A DNA stretch of 64,000 nt, taken from Isochrysis galbana (Eukaryota; Haptophyta; Isochrysidales; Isochrysidaceae). This document shows, piece by piece, positions 23,021 through 33,850 of this stretch. Below the pieces are notes generated by a model. It worked only from the letters and a program-made list of their open reading frames with translations, was not told the DNA's origin and ran no database searches. Within the stretch, counting starts at the first letter, position 1. Every line of letters starts with the position of its first letter. The stretch spans positions 807,797 through 871,796 of the forward strand of contig CM030942.1 in assembly GCA_018136815.1 (NCBI GenBank), written 5' to 3'. Position numbers and translations under genes: made by a program.

Positions 23021-24798
23021 CATGATTTTTATGAGCCGACTCATAATACAACACTTTGTCAGAGCGAGGCCCGCATGAATGGTATGTGGCTTCGTTCATA
23101 GGTCACAGGAGGTGCATGGCGCATGATGTGCGTTCTGAGTTTCAGGATCTTTGAGCGATATGCGTCAACCCACCCAACACCTCTTCCACCCCCGTGCGGT
23201 TCAGCTACAACCTGAGCGAGATGGATAATCTAGCCATATACTTTGGCAACCAGAATTTGCGCCATTCGTGGCCAGTCCATGCAAAATTAATTACCTCTGT
23301 CACCTCGGTTACTAGGGGTTGGCGGACATATCCGGATATATCTCCCTTACATTTAGGCTGCTTTTGGCCGAATGGATATCCATGGATATTTGGCGGATAT
23401 CTAGGGGGCCGGATGGGCTGTGAACGCAAAAACAAAACCATTATCCATTATAACCACTATTTGCGCGCGAAACGAAAGAAAGTGGTTACGTGGATCGTGA
23501 ATGCGCGCGAAGTCTTTGTTTGCCGGGGCAAACCCGACGCCTGACCCCGAGTATCGAGTATGCGGCTTCGTGGCTGCTGTCACTGCTGTGATACTTTGAT
23601 TTTGAGAAAGGCCTTAATATTGTGATAAACGACCGAGAGCCGAGAGCTGAGAAGACACAGACGACGAGGAGGAGCGCGAGTAGCGGGCAGTGCGGGCGAT
23701 GCCAGGTGCCAGGTGAGCCTCAGGCCCCGCAGGCCCGGAGGCCCGGTGCCCTAGCTCTGTTGGCCTCTGTGCCAAATCCCGCACTACGCACTGCACCGGC
23801 CCGCGCTCGCACCGCTCGCGCTGCGCTGCGTACGCGCCAGGCGCCAGGCACCAACCCAACCTGAGTTGTGATGTGTGCGATGTGTCTGCAGGAGGGCCGC
23901 GAGGGCAGCCTCAATCAACGCGGAGGCTCGTCAGCCACGTGTGGACGGCCGCGTCGGTTAGCTCCCCGCGCGTGACGTTTTTCCCCGGTGTCCTCCGAAC
24001 GCTCTGCGCCATCGCCCGATCGCCCCTCGTGCTCCTCCCGTCTGCTCTCGCCCTTGCCCTCGTGCCACAGTGCCTCGTGATGACTGAGAGTGCGCCCGCG
24101 CCGTCCGACGTGTCCCCGCGTGCTCCTCCAGTCCCTCTTCGCCCACCCTCCATGCCCCACGTGGATCAAGCCTCTCACATGTTATGTCTCAACTCTCTCT
24201 CTGACCAGACCACCCCACAGCCACAGCTACATTCAGCTCACCACAGTGATGGGCGGGGAAAGAAGGGTGATTCTCCTTGTTCGAGCTCCCCCCTCCCCCT
24301 GCCCTTATTGTGAGTCTCCTTTCGGCCTGTAAGCTTTTTGAACACTTCACATACTCACAGCCCCGATAGAACAGAAAATGGAGCAGCGCGAGGAACGGAT
24401 GATGATGAGCAGGGGAGCAGAGAGCAAGCAAGCTTCACAGTGTGCAAGCTGCTTTCTTTGTGTACCGTACAAGAGAGCCCATGAGCTATGCGTTGCGGTT
24501 GAGGGACACGAAACCTGATCCTCCGACAGCTCTCGCTGCTTCGTTGCCACCCATGCCGATAGATGATAATTTGTGTATAATCTGTGGAAATACAAAGATT
24601 CGTCAGGTAATTTCCCAACAAATACCTTTACCGTTGCGTCGTAGTGGTACACCTTGGTTGTCGCAAAATGCACGTTGATTTGTATCACAAAAGATGCGGG
24701 CGCCGATGCACATTGGAGCTGTGCGCGTCTGATGCGGCCGGAAGGGGGGGGGGTGCTACTGCCGCAATAGACGATTTCAAAGTCTCTCTCCAGCTGCG
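23021..24798. other. Stretch without a gene, mostly repeat-derived
   Basis: Holds a MITE-like foldback (23311-23412), the inverted copy of the ~60-bp core shared with 16265-16335 (about 23905-23965), and GC-rich blocks at 23690-23860. 24330-24798 is the 3' flank of the methyltransferase gene. Confidence 0.5.
23311..23412. repeat. MITE-like foldback with CCGGATAT motifs
   Basis: The left arm 'TAGGGGTTGGCGGACATATC' and the right arm, read on the other strand as 'CCCCTAGATATCCGCCAAAT', are imperfect inverted repeats around an interior containing GGATATCC. A related piece lies at 28494-28607. Confidence 0.5.
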
Positions 24799-27431
24799 TC
24801 AATGTACTTGACCTCGCTTTGGCGGTTTTCCAAGATACCCCGTACAATTTCGTGACTCACAATAACACCTTTGGGCGACGTCTGCGTCCCCAAACCATTT
24901 CACCGCATAGTTATACGACAATTCTTCCCCCTCGGCGATGTCCATTGATGCAAAAAGACCTAGACGAGGCTCACGCCTGACGTACCTGGTGAGGAGTAGA
25001 CAAATCGGGGGCAATCCGATAGTGAGAGGGCGCAAGAGTGTGGCGCAGGAGTGTGGCGCAGGAGTGTGGCGTGTGAAGTCCCGGTGTACTACCCTTGGTT
25101 AGCGCAGGACCATCCATGATGTACTACCCTTTGCGCACCACTTCTCAACGGAGAGATTTGGCGAGCAAGAATGATTTATGAATCGAGTTACGTTACCCTT
25201 GCGAGACGCATCAACAATCTCATGGTGGTTGAGGGCCATGAAGTACATGTGGGAATGGCGCGACAAGGCGGCCTTCCGCTCCTACATCAAGTGGGGCATG
25301 AACTAAGAGCTCAGTGGGCATGAAGATGAGATGTCACCACGGAGGATCGCGAAAGGGGCGGAGGCATGTAGCTCACTTCCCACGTGTCCACGTCGATAAC
25401 CTCACCCACATATTCCATCACGAGCTCGCCCTGCCGGATTCCGCGCGTAGCCTTGACCCCCCAGCCCTTCTTCTCTGTCAAGAAGACTTGCACGGGTGGA
25501 TCGCCGTTTTCCAAGTGTGTGGTCAACTGTCGATTCAAGCAAGTGTCCCCACAAGGACACGTCGCCAACTCGCACTCCTGCTGTTCGGCTCTGTTTTGGC
25601 ACCGGTAATCGCACCCACCCGTCTCAATGGAGCATTTACACGGCGCGACGTCACTTATGGGCAGCATTTCCCGTCGCTTGCTGAGGTAAATCGATCTCCG
25701 GATGCGCATATATGGTGGCGGTTTCAAGTCAGCGCAGGGAACTATTCTTTGCTCCCGCACAGCTGCCACTATTTCATCTGAAAGCTGAAAACCGCACGAG
25801 TCCGAATCCGCGCCGTGACGCGATGCTCCGGATGGTTTAAGCTTCGTAGACTTCAGGTGGCGGTCCGCCCAGTTGGTAAGGTTCGGCACGGTGCTGTCTA
25901 GATTTTTGACATTCACGGAATCTCGCAATGGGTCCGGAAGGGACGTACCGCTGCCCCGAGGATCCGGCGCATTCAAGTCCTTTAAGCCCACATGTTCGCA
26001 TCGGCGGCACAGCATCGTGTTGTGTGTGATCGGCATTACATCGCAGGCTGTGATCCCGATGCAAGTATGGTGGTGGGATGTGCAACACCGAAAGCATCGC
26101 TGCATCGACCTTCCGTAGGCGGGGCCTTCAGCCTCGCCACAAGTAGCACAATAATGCCGAGCGCACATCGTCCCACTGTCGCTGTCAATCAGCTTGCGAC
26201 TACCTTTCGCGGGTTGCAGCCATCGCGGAAGTGGAGCGACGGCCTTCTCTATGACCGACTCTGAACGGGGAGCCTTGGGATACAAAATGCTACCCTGAGT
26301 CTTGGCCTTCTTTGGCGCATGATCGGTGGGTATTGGCATTCTCGCGGTCCGTGCCTGTGTCGTGCGTGCAATGGACCCGCCGTTCTTCTCCGCTATGACC
26401 TGGTCTGTGCAACTTGATGCATCGATGTCGGTCACCCGGCCATGCTCCTGCTTGTCGCACGCGCCTGCAAAGCCTTGGAGAGAGGCCACCCAACATTCAG
26501 GATGATACATTTTGCCACAGTTCCGTTGCCTGCCAACTTTGTGCGCACAGACACGCAGTTCGTCTTTACCGGCCCACTGCTTGCACGAAAAGCATCGGAA
26601 ACGGCGGCAACGGCAGTCCGAGCACCGCCAGTCCGGCCGTAGTTCTTCTGGAGAGACTCCCGCCGCAAGCACGCATTTCACATGGAAACTTCGATGGCAC
26701 TCTCCATTGCAGTGGAATGAATCGGCCGGTTTTTCGCAAAGCGCACACACGTCGTCGTGCTTGAAATATCTCGAAATCACGTCACAATGATCCACAAATT
26801 TCGTTCTCGTGTCGTTCATCATTTTGTCCGGCGCTGCAAACCGCAAGCGTCCCGACTTTCGATCAATCCACTCATCCCACTTTTTAGGCCATCCTTGGTA
26901 GTGGATTTTTACAGAGTGTGACGCCGAATGCAGGACTTTGGCGGGATACCTGAAAAGATACATACGAGCAAGCGTTTGTTCAAGCCACCTGCACGGGGTG
27001 TCCTTGGCCACCTAGGGGCTTGCTGGCACCATCAAAGAGGAACACGATTTCATCATTGATGTAGTAGTGGTGCCCCTCTCCCCCTTCCCCTCAACCCAAG
27101 GCACGCTTTCTCACCACTTGCCCTCCATGTCGAGCGCCTCGATCAGCGAGCCCTCCTGGAAGTCGTGAGGCATTCGCAGCGTACCCCACCCTCGATGCTC
27201 ACGGAGCCTCAGCGAGGGGAAGGGCAACCACTCATCGTCCTCACTCGGCCATCCGTCGTAGTGCACCAGTACCTCGCCTTTGCGCACTTCAAGCACATGG
27301 GCGGGATACCAAAAGTTCTCATAGTCGAGGGCCTCTATCTGTTCCTCCACTTTCGGCATCCTCCGCAGCGCGCCCGGCACCGCACGCGCCGGGCCGACGT
27401 CGCCACCTCTGCGGCGCGACGACCGCGTCAT
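24799..27431 (-). CDS. AWS/SET histone-lysine methyltransferase with two Tudor-knot domains and PHD fingers
   Basis: Likely methylates histone H3, with K36 the usual target of AWS-SET-postSET enzymes. Exons on the minus strand are 27431-27115, 26949-25377, 25281-25128 and about 24959-24799, giving 734 residues. Residues ~25-80 and ~95-150 are two Tudor-knot/chromo-barrel domains ('[16 protein letters not shown]' and '[15 protein letters not shown]'); the second is completed only by the first splice. An NSD-like PHD pair covers ~170-255 and a third Cys/His cluster about 360-420. AWS is at ~543-590 (CKC...CPCGDTC), then SET with [24 protein letters not shown] and EELSYNY, and post-[12 protein letters not shown]. 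The last acceptor is uncertain: the in-phase choice (24959) drops about five residues that most SET domains have, while an acceptor upstream at about 24985 restores them but breaks phase. All key motifs are intact. Confidence 0.88.
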
Positions 27432-27764
27432 TTGAGAGGCGCTCTCGCGAGTCTTGTGTAATGTGGCGGAACGAGAGTCGCTACTCCTACCGGTTCCAGC
27501 CTGCCACACAGATCAACATCCCCCCAACGATAACGAACAGAAAAATCCTGTGTTCTCACATAGTGGAGATGTGCACACGGTAGGAGTAGCAGGAGTACCA
27601 ACAACCAAGAGCGGCGCGAGGCGCTGCTGCAGTCGCCAGTATTGTATTCTTACTTGAGGGCCAACTGCTTCCGCAATAGAGCTCTAGACAATAGAGGGTT
27701 TTTGCAGGGCTCAAGAAGGTCTCAACAAGAGGCCCCCTCAATAGCACCTGGGAGTGGATTTTTC

Positions 27765-27812
27765 GGCCTAGATATCTAGATATCTAAGATATCTCTAGAT
27801 ATCTAGGACCGT
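27765..27812. repeat. Cluster of AGATATCT palindromes, left
   Basis: Five overlapping AGATATCT/CTAGATATCTAG palindromes in 48 bp. A similar but longer cluster lies at 28312-28455, so the two may be the subterminal regions of one ~690-bp element. I could not find convincing matching ends or a target duplication. Confidence 0.5.
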
Positions 27813-28311
27813 GCTAAAGTTAGAACCGCGTCCCCAGCCCCCAGTCCCCAGCCACTCCATCGCCCCCCCCCCCCCCCGTTCCCCCTACCCCCCCCCCCCC
27901 TTCTCCCCCCTTGCCGAGCGCGAAACCGCGCCGAACGAAGCAGGATGCTCGGCTTGGGCCATGTGGCGCGAGCCGCATGGCGGCAGCACCGCCTGCTTGG
28001 GCGAGCTTGGGCGAGCCATCCCGTCCCGACAACACAACCGCGGGTGCAAGAGCGCACAACCGGAGCGGCTGCGATCACTACGACGGGCATGTGTTCTCCA
28101 AAGCCGGCAAGCTACATGATGACCTCAAGGCGTCTCAGGGTGATGAGACCCTTGAACACGCTCTGATAGCATCTGTTAATTATGAGTGATAGAGTGCTCG
28201 TGCTTGCTTGGCGGTAGCATGTCGGTGGGGCCATGCTGTATAGCTGTTGTACGCACGAGCGCGCTGCCTGCTCTGTAAGTGTAGGTGCGCTAACATTGTA
28301 ACAATGGTATA

Positions 28312-28455
28312 CTTATCTACTAGATATCTATCTAGCCTTCGGCCGATTGCTATCCACCTAGATATAGATAGTGCCTTGGCGCTATCCACCTAGATAGAGA
28401 TAGTGAAAAAGCGGCCTAGATAGGTAGATATCTAGATATCTGGGTATCTAGTTCC
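28312..28455. repeat. Cluster of CTAGATA/TATCTAG palindromes, right
   Basis: Repeats CCTAGATAGAGATAG, CTATCCACCTAGATA and CTAGATATCTG motifs over ~140 bp. The same motif type recurs at 56500-56705. Confidence 0.5.
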
Positions 28456-28493
28456 ACGCCTTACGCACCGGCAAGTTTTCTTTTTGCGTTGAG

Positions 28494-28607
28494 GGGCCCA
28501 GACGCGCCCAAATATCCTTGAAATATCCACAGCTATCTAATTCCAAAAAATCTGCCCAAATATCTAGGAGATATATCCGGATATTTTGGCCTACCCCTAC
28601 CCCCCTG
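28494..28607. repeat. MITE-like piece related to 23311-23412
   Basis: The right part, on the minus strand, reads 'TAGGGGTAGGCCAAAATATC' then CGGATATATCTCC, closely matching the left arm at 23311. The left end has CGCCCAAATATCC, a loose inverted match. Confidence 0.45.
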
Positions 28608-29948
28608 ACGGATTGGAGGTTACGGATGGAACAGGAGGGACCGAGCGGGACGGAAGGTAGGCGGCGGCAGGCACGGCATTTCGGCCATTGGCGGGCGGGA
28701 CGGGCAGACCATCTTCCATGGTTGGAGGATGGATGGCGGGCAGTGGCGAGGGCGAGCGCGAAGACGGAGCGGACATAGCGGATAGCGAGGGTGAGTGGGT
28801 GCGTGAGTGGATTTGGTTGGTGTTGTAAGATTGCTTGTTACGACTGAGCGAGAGCGAGAGCGAGAACGAGGGAGCGAGGAGCGATTGGGGCGAGGGACGA
28901 AGGCGACAGAGGCCGACAGGATACCAATCCGACGAGTCCGACCACAATCCGAGACACGCACACTCGACTTTCACCCAACATCCCTCCACACTAACGTATT
29001 TTTCCCGCCTGGGCGGGGAAGACACAGAAGGAAGGAAACAAGGAAGAGAAAGCCGACAAGAGAGCGACGATGCGACGGAAGAGCCGACGGCGAACGGCGG
29101 TTACCGCGAACGAGTAGGTAGAAAGTAGAAAGTAAGGAGGGAATCTACGTGCGTAAACCGAAAGGAGCGAGAGGGTAGGCTTCGCGCGGGGGAAAGGTCC
29201 GCAGCGACGAACACCTACGACGAGAGCGAGAACAAGCGCGGGGGAACGACAGCAAGGAGGGACCAAAGGCAGAGCAAGGCCCAAGGTGCAAAGGAGCGAA
29301 ACAGGGGCGAGACAGGCCACAAAGGGGCGAAACGGCAAGGAGCGAGGGGCGAGTTACGAATGAAGAGTTCTACAAGTTACCAGTAAAACTCCGCGGCAAC
29401 AAGAACGACTGGGCTCGAAGACGCCTAAGGTCGGAAGTCGATCGCAGATGCGACACCCCCCCTCTCCCTCCCACAGTCCCACTCCGTTGCGTCGCGCCGC
29501 CCTCCCCTCGCCCCTTCGCCGCCCCATACCTCTTTCTAACGTGCACACCTGGATTATTTGGTAAACTGAAGCATCCAAATGGCTGCTTCGCCTTCGCCCC
29601 TGGGCCTATTTTAATACTATTTTCTCCATCATTCCATACTACAATCTCGACCTATTGTGTTGTAAATGGGTGGGAATGTGGGGAAGGATGTCCCTGAGGT
29701 TCCCCCAGCACCACCCGTCAAGGCGTTGGCGAGCAGGGACAAAATATGTCGTTTGAAGCATCCATTTGCATGCTCCGGCAGTAAACAGTTAAAAGGAATA
29801 TCTAGTAGTTACGAACACGAACGACTGACTGTGAAGTGAAAAAAACTTCAACATGAACAAATAAATAAACGAACCTAACTGGATAAGAGAATAAGAGAGG
29901 GAGAGCACCATCTCTGGTTGTCGCTCACTCCACTCACTCACCGAGACG

Positions 29949-30988
29949 ATGGCGATGAGCGATTCTCTGCCGCGTGCGATACAGGGTGGTCTACAGACGG
30001 GGATCGGTATATTCTTCCTCTCCAACGAGGAAGAGAGAGGCCGAATACGGCGTGACCTCCTGCGAGCAACCTGGCTCGACGCCTGGGTGCATGACACATC
30101 AGGCAAGGAAATGGCCAGTGGGCCTCGCACAGCGTATTTCGTGTTCAGTGGGGCTGCATCTGAGCTATTCGTTCCATTAGCTGAGAAGAGAGAGAGCTGG
30201 GGATCAGATCATCGTGGGAGAAGGAGCGCCAGTGCCCAAGACGGCCATTCTGGCGCGATTGGGGAGCTGCACTTGACGTGCCCAAACGGATACAGGTACC
30301 TCTTCTTGAAGACCATCCATGCCCTGCGTTGGCTGGTCCAACGTCGCCCTGCGTACCTTGGGCCGTCTCACAGACTGATTTTCAAAGCAGACGAGGACAC
30401 CTATGTGTGCAACTCGCAGCTCAATGTTCAACTTGCGAACTTGCCGTCGTCTCCAAATATCTACGTCGGACAATTTGCCGAGCACACCAAATTGAGGATT
30501 AGGCCTGGGGAACGTTGGGAAGATCTTCCTCACTATCACCTCTTCAATCGGACCTTCTACCCACCGTATGCTCAGGTCATTCTGCCAATAGGTGCCCAGC
30601 ATGCGAGATATTCGCGATGGCGCATATGCACGGTTGATCGCCTGGCGGAATCCTCATGTGGTTACTTTGCTGTCAAGTCACAATAATCCTTGAACTGACC
30701 CATTTTCAGGGTGCGTTGTATGGGCTCAGTGCCAATCTTGCGCAAGCAATCCTAAGCACGGCGGACCGGCCATGGCGCTTGTTTGACCGACCACATGACG
30801 AAACGCCCATCAATGAGGATGCTTCTATTGGAACACTAGTGCACCTGTGGGCAAAGGGGAACACGAGTTTCGAGTACGACCCCCCGACAAGAGAGAAGCT
30901 ACGCTCTGGAAAGCCGCCGTTTCGGCCCGAGCGATTGTTTAAATCTGCGTTAGGCCAGGCACGTGGTATTCCCCTAGAACCAAATTGA
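29949..30988 (+). CDS. Glycosyltransferase family 31-like (beta-1,3-galactosyltransferase type)
   Basis: GT31 enzymes add beta-1,3-linked sugars to glycoproteins or glycolipids in the Golgi. Exons 29949-30575 and 30710-30988 join in phase 0 and give 301 residues. Visible family features, in order: RRDLLRATWLDA, 'YLFLKTIHALRWLV', the metal-binding acidic motif in 'FKADEDTYV', YVGQF, YPPYAQ joined to GALYGLSANLAQ, and NEDASIGTLV with an acidic-residue pair near the acceptor site. No transmembrane anchor is seen before the ATG, so either a 5' exon with the anchor lies upstream or the protein is N-terminally short. I used the first in-frame ATG in a good context. Donor and acceptor substrates cannot be told from sequence. 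Confidence 0.78.
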
Positions 30989-31209
30989 CATGTCTTCCCT
31001 CAGCCACCCCCTATTGTGCTTGCGAGTACAGCCCACTGTGTGGATGGCCCAAGTGCAGGCACGCCATTTCAGTACTACTTGTCAAGCCAACCTCTCTTGG
31101 GGACAGCCAACCTCTCTTGGGGACAGAAAGGCCAAGTTGTCAGGAAATCGTATGCGGGATAAAATGGAGATGAGAAAGGCAATCCACTTTCATCCCGCTG
31201 TTTCCACAG

Positions 31210-31798
31210 GTGACTTTCCTGGACTTGACCATGCGTGTCTATCTTTCGGCTGAGGCCCACGGAGGAGACCACTCTGGAGGTGGATATCTCAATGAAAGCC
31301 TTGCGCGAATAGAAAACGATCAGGTGTGTCTCACTATACAATAGGACCTCTCTCACGAGAGGAAATGCGTGAAGCAGCCTAGCACGCAGACAACTTTGCA
31401 ATGTGGAACCTCTAATTTTGCTCACATCCCTGGCACAACGTACTTACGTTGTCCGCAATTCTTCCTTGCATCTAGTCGTTTGCGTGACTGTGGCGAGATA
31501 GCAGGGCCCCATCCGTTTGCAAGGTGCCATCGCTATCAGGTTGCTCCCCGGGGTCCTGAAGGCTATGATGTTCCTTCTGCCGGACGTTCCGACGACATAT
31601 GTCTGGGATGTGTTTTATGTTTACCCTTCGTTGGTCTTTTGCAGGCGTGCATGCAGGTACGCCGGGGGCTTTTTGTGGCAGTGCATAAGCTACGGCCCAT
31701 GGAAGCCATTCGATGCGCTGCGACAACGTGCTCGGCGTGTGCGTGTTCTCTCGAAGGATCATCTCAGCGAGCCCTTCACAGGCTTGCCCTTTCAATAG
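31210..31798 (+). other. Possible exons of an unrecognised gene
   Basis: 31210-31323 is open, has exactly 38 codons in phase 0 and is flanked by AG and GT. It reads 'VTFLDLTMRVYLSAEAHGGD' and on to 'ARIENDQ'. A second open segment from about 31501 to a stop at 31798 reads 'DVPTTYVWDVFYVYPSLVF' and 'ISYGPWKPFDALRQRARRVR', which looks like real protein. I could not join the two convincingly and do not recognise a family. They may be a gene or a relic. Confidence 0.3.
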
Positions 31799-31850
31799 CG
31801 AGATCGCCCATTTCTCTGAAGTTTGGCAAAGGATGAGGTGATTTTAGTTG

Positions 31851-32010
31851 CCGTAAAGGAAATTTGGTATTTGGCTTCGCCCGCCAACATGATATTGTTT
31901 TATTAGTATGCCTGAGGTCGTGGGTCGTATGTATGTGCTGCACTCCTTTAACTAAGTTTATACTTAGTTCACCCATGGGGGGGCACGAGGCCCCCCCCCC
32001 CTTATTTCTC
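31851..32010 (-). repeat. Duplicated block with R1 terminus, copy A
   Basis: About 160 bp nearly identical to 32240-32401. It starts 'CCGTAAAGGAAATTTGGTAT' and ends in the R1 terminal hairpin plus the first bases of R1 ('CACCCATGGGGGGGCACGAG'). Confidence 0.8.
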
Positions 32011-32239
32011 CACTCCTCCCCGACTAATCTCATGATTATTAAATGATAATAATAATTAATGTTATATCCTAGCCAACCCCACTAGCTAATTGGACACAAC
32101 TTTTCCGTCCCGGAATCCTGCCATGCCTGACGAGCCAGGTGCCCGAGTGCTACCGGGGGAGGGGGCACTGCCCCATCCCCTCGATGTTTATCCTGCATCC
32201 TGCCTCCAGTGCACGCACCGAGCACCGACCCTGCGCACC

Positions 32240-32401
32240 CCGTAAAGGAATTTTGGTATTTGGCTTCGCCAACATGATATTGTTTTATTAGTATGCCTGA
32301 GGTCATGGGTCGTATGTATGTGCTCCACTCCTTCTACTAAGTTTGTACTTAGTTCACCCATGGCCCATGGGGGGGGGCACGAGCCCCCCCCCCTATTTCT
32401 C
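32240..32401 (-). repeat. Duplicated block with R1 terminus, copy B
   Basis: Second copy of the block at 31851-32010, in direct orientation about 390 bp away. It differs by an 8-bp GGCCCATG insertion near the hairpin and scattered substitutions. Confidence 0.8.
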
Positions 32402-32504
32402 AGGTCGCGTTCCGTCGAGAAAGAGGACCACGTCCACGTGGACGTTTTGTTTTCACGTGTATCGTCTATGAGTATGGTTAGAAACAATACATAGTGTAAC
32501 CAGT

Positions 32505-32700
32505 ATAAAAACCTATTAATATTCTTACCGCACTCGCGGCGAATGGAACCACTACCCACTGCTACAAGTAGCACGTAGCATACTCTCTCTCTACACCCCC
32601 ATTCCCCCGGCCCTTCTCCCCCCGCCATCAGGCGGCTCCCCCCGTACACTACTAGGGGGATTGGGGGGGAGGGCTTAGATACGGTCCGGTGCCCCCCCCC
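32505..32700 (-). repeat. Dispersed repeat R3, copy 3
   Basis: Inverted relative to 8540-8700: 'TTCTTACCGCACTCGCGGCG', then 'CTACACCCCCATTCCCCCGG', then 'CTACTAGGGGGATTGGGGGG'. Similarity with 35365-35715 continues through the following ~180 bp ('CGGAGCTCTCGCTC'). Confidence 0.7.
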
Positions 32701-32874
32701 CCTCCCCCCGTTATCCGTTCTCCACTTCCTCCTACGCCTCCCGGGCTGGCGGCGGACTCTGTCTCGTCTTATCCTGTCAACAAGCGCGAGACTTACCGAT
32801 TTTCCGGTGGGCGGAGCTCTCGCTCGCGCCCACCCCCTTCTCCTTCTCCGCGCGCGCGCTCTCTCCCCTCTCTC

Positions 32875-33195
32875 TCCTGCGGCACGCGCGATGGCGCGCC
32901 TGCGGCAGGCCTGCAGTTGCTCTCTGGCGGCCCCTGGAGGCTCCTGGAGGCCAGCTCAGGGGGCAGAGGAGGCTGGGGCTGAGCCCTGGCCTCCCCTGCC
33001 TCTCCCTCGCTGGCGCTCCCGAGCCTCCGGGGCCCCCACGCTGCACCTGTCTGCCTGTCGACGGGGGGGGAGGGGGGGTTGGAGTTGGAGCGATGGGCTG
33101 GCCACGACTGGCTAGGACGCGCGAGGCAGGCGAGCCTGCTAGTGAGAGAGTGGGTCAGCAGGGCAGTGGGCTCCTGACAAGCCATCAGGCATGGC
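32875..33195 (+). repeat. Dispersed GC-rich repeat R1, copy 3
   Basis: Shares 'CTGCGGCACGCGCGATGGCG' and the following ~300 bp with 37395-37807, including 'GCAGAGGAGGCTGGGGCTG' and CACCTGTCTGCCTGTCGAC. The copy is truncated before the terminal hairpin and is followed directly by R2. Confidence 0.75.
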
Positions 33196-33214
33196 TGGGG
33201 CAGGCCTGTCAGTT

Positions 33215-33850
33215 AAATTCCGTACAACAAACGTAAACGCGTGCGTCGCTTACCTTATTATGTTTTGTTGCTTCGTGGCCTCTGCCTTTTGGGTCTTTTT
33301 CGTCTGGCGCCTCTCTTTCGCGGTGCCCGCCTGTCGCGTCGGGTGTCGACCTGTAAACGTACTGTAAACAGGCGTGAGTAATACCTTTTCTTGGGTCGGG
33401 TCGTGCCGTTTTTTTGTCGTTCTTTTCTCGTCGTTCTCTTCGTTCTTCTACGGGCGTGCGATGTCTGCGCGCGCCATGGCCCCCCTATGACAGAGGGCCA
33501 GCTGGGCCAGCTCAGGGGACAGTGGAGGCTGGGGCTGGGCCCCTGGCCTGCCCTGCCTCTCCCTCGCTGGCCTCGCTGGCCCTGGGTGCTCTCCTGGCGG
33601 CTCAGATGATCTGTGACTCAGTGTCGAAGGGGGGGGTCAGTACGATGGGGTGCTAGACCGCCAGGCGAATGCATGCGGCGCGCTACGCGCGCTCGGCGAG
33701 AGTATGGACAGGAATGATGTCAGCTCAGCCCCTGCCAATAGGCAGGGACTGAGGATGATTGTGCAGGCCCACCCAGGGGGTGTCTGCGGTGGAGGAGGGG
33801 GGGAACGCGGCCCCCATGACCCTATCAGTTTTACTGATAGTTGGGGCGAT
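33215..33850 (+). repeat. Dispersed repeat R2, copy 2, with hairpins
   Basis: Homologous to 16500-17120. It contains the 30-nt near-palindrome at 33724-33753 and ends in the perfect hairpin CTATCAGTTTTACTGATAG at 33822-33840. Confidence 0.7.

Larger units (their letters stand above)
27432..29948. other. Stretch without a supported gene; palindromic repeats
   Basis: Includes C-runs at 27866-27900, clusters of ATCTAGAT palindromes (27765-27812 and 28312-28455) and a MITE-like piece (28494-28607). 28600-29340 is purine-rich with open frames on both strands and no recognisable protein. 29640-29948 is the 5' flank of the glycosyltransferase gene. Confidence 0.5.
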
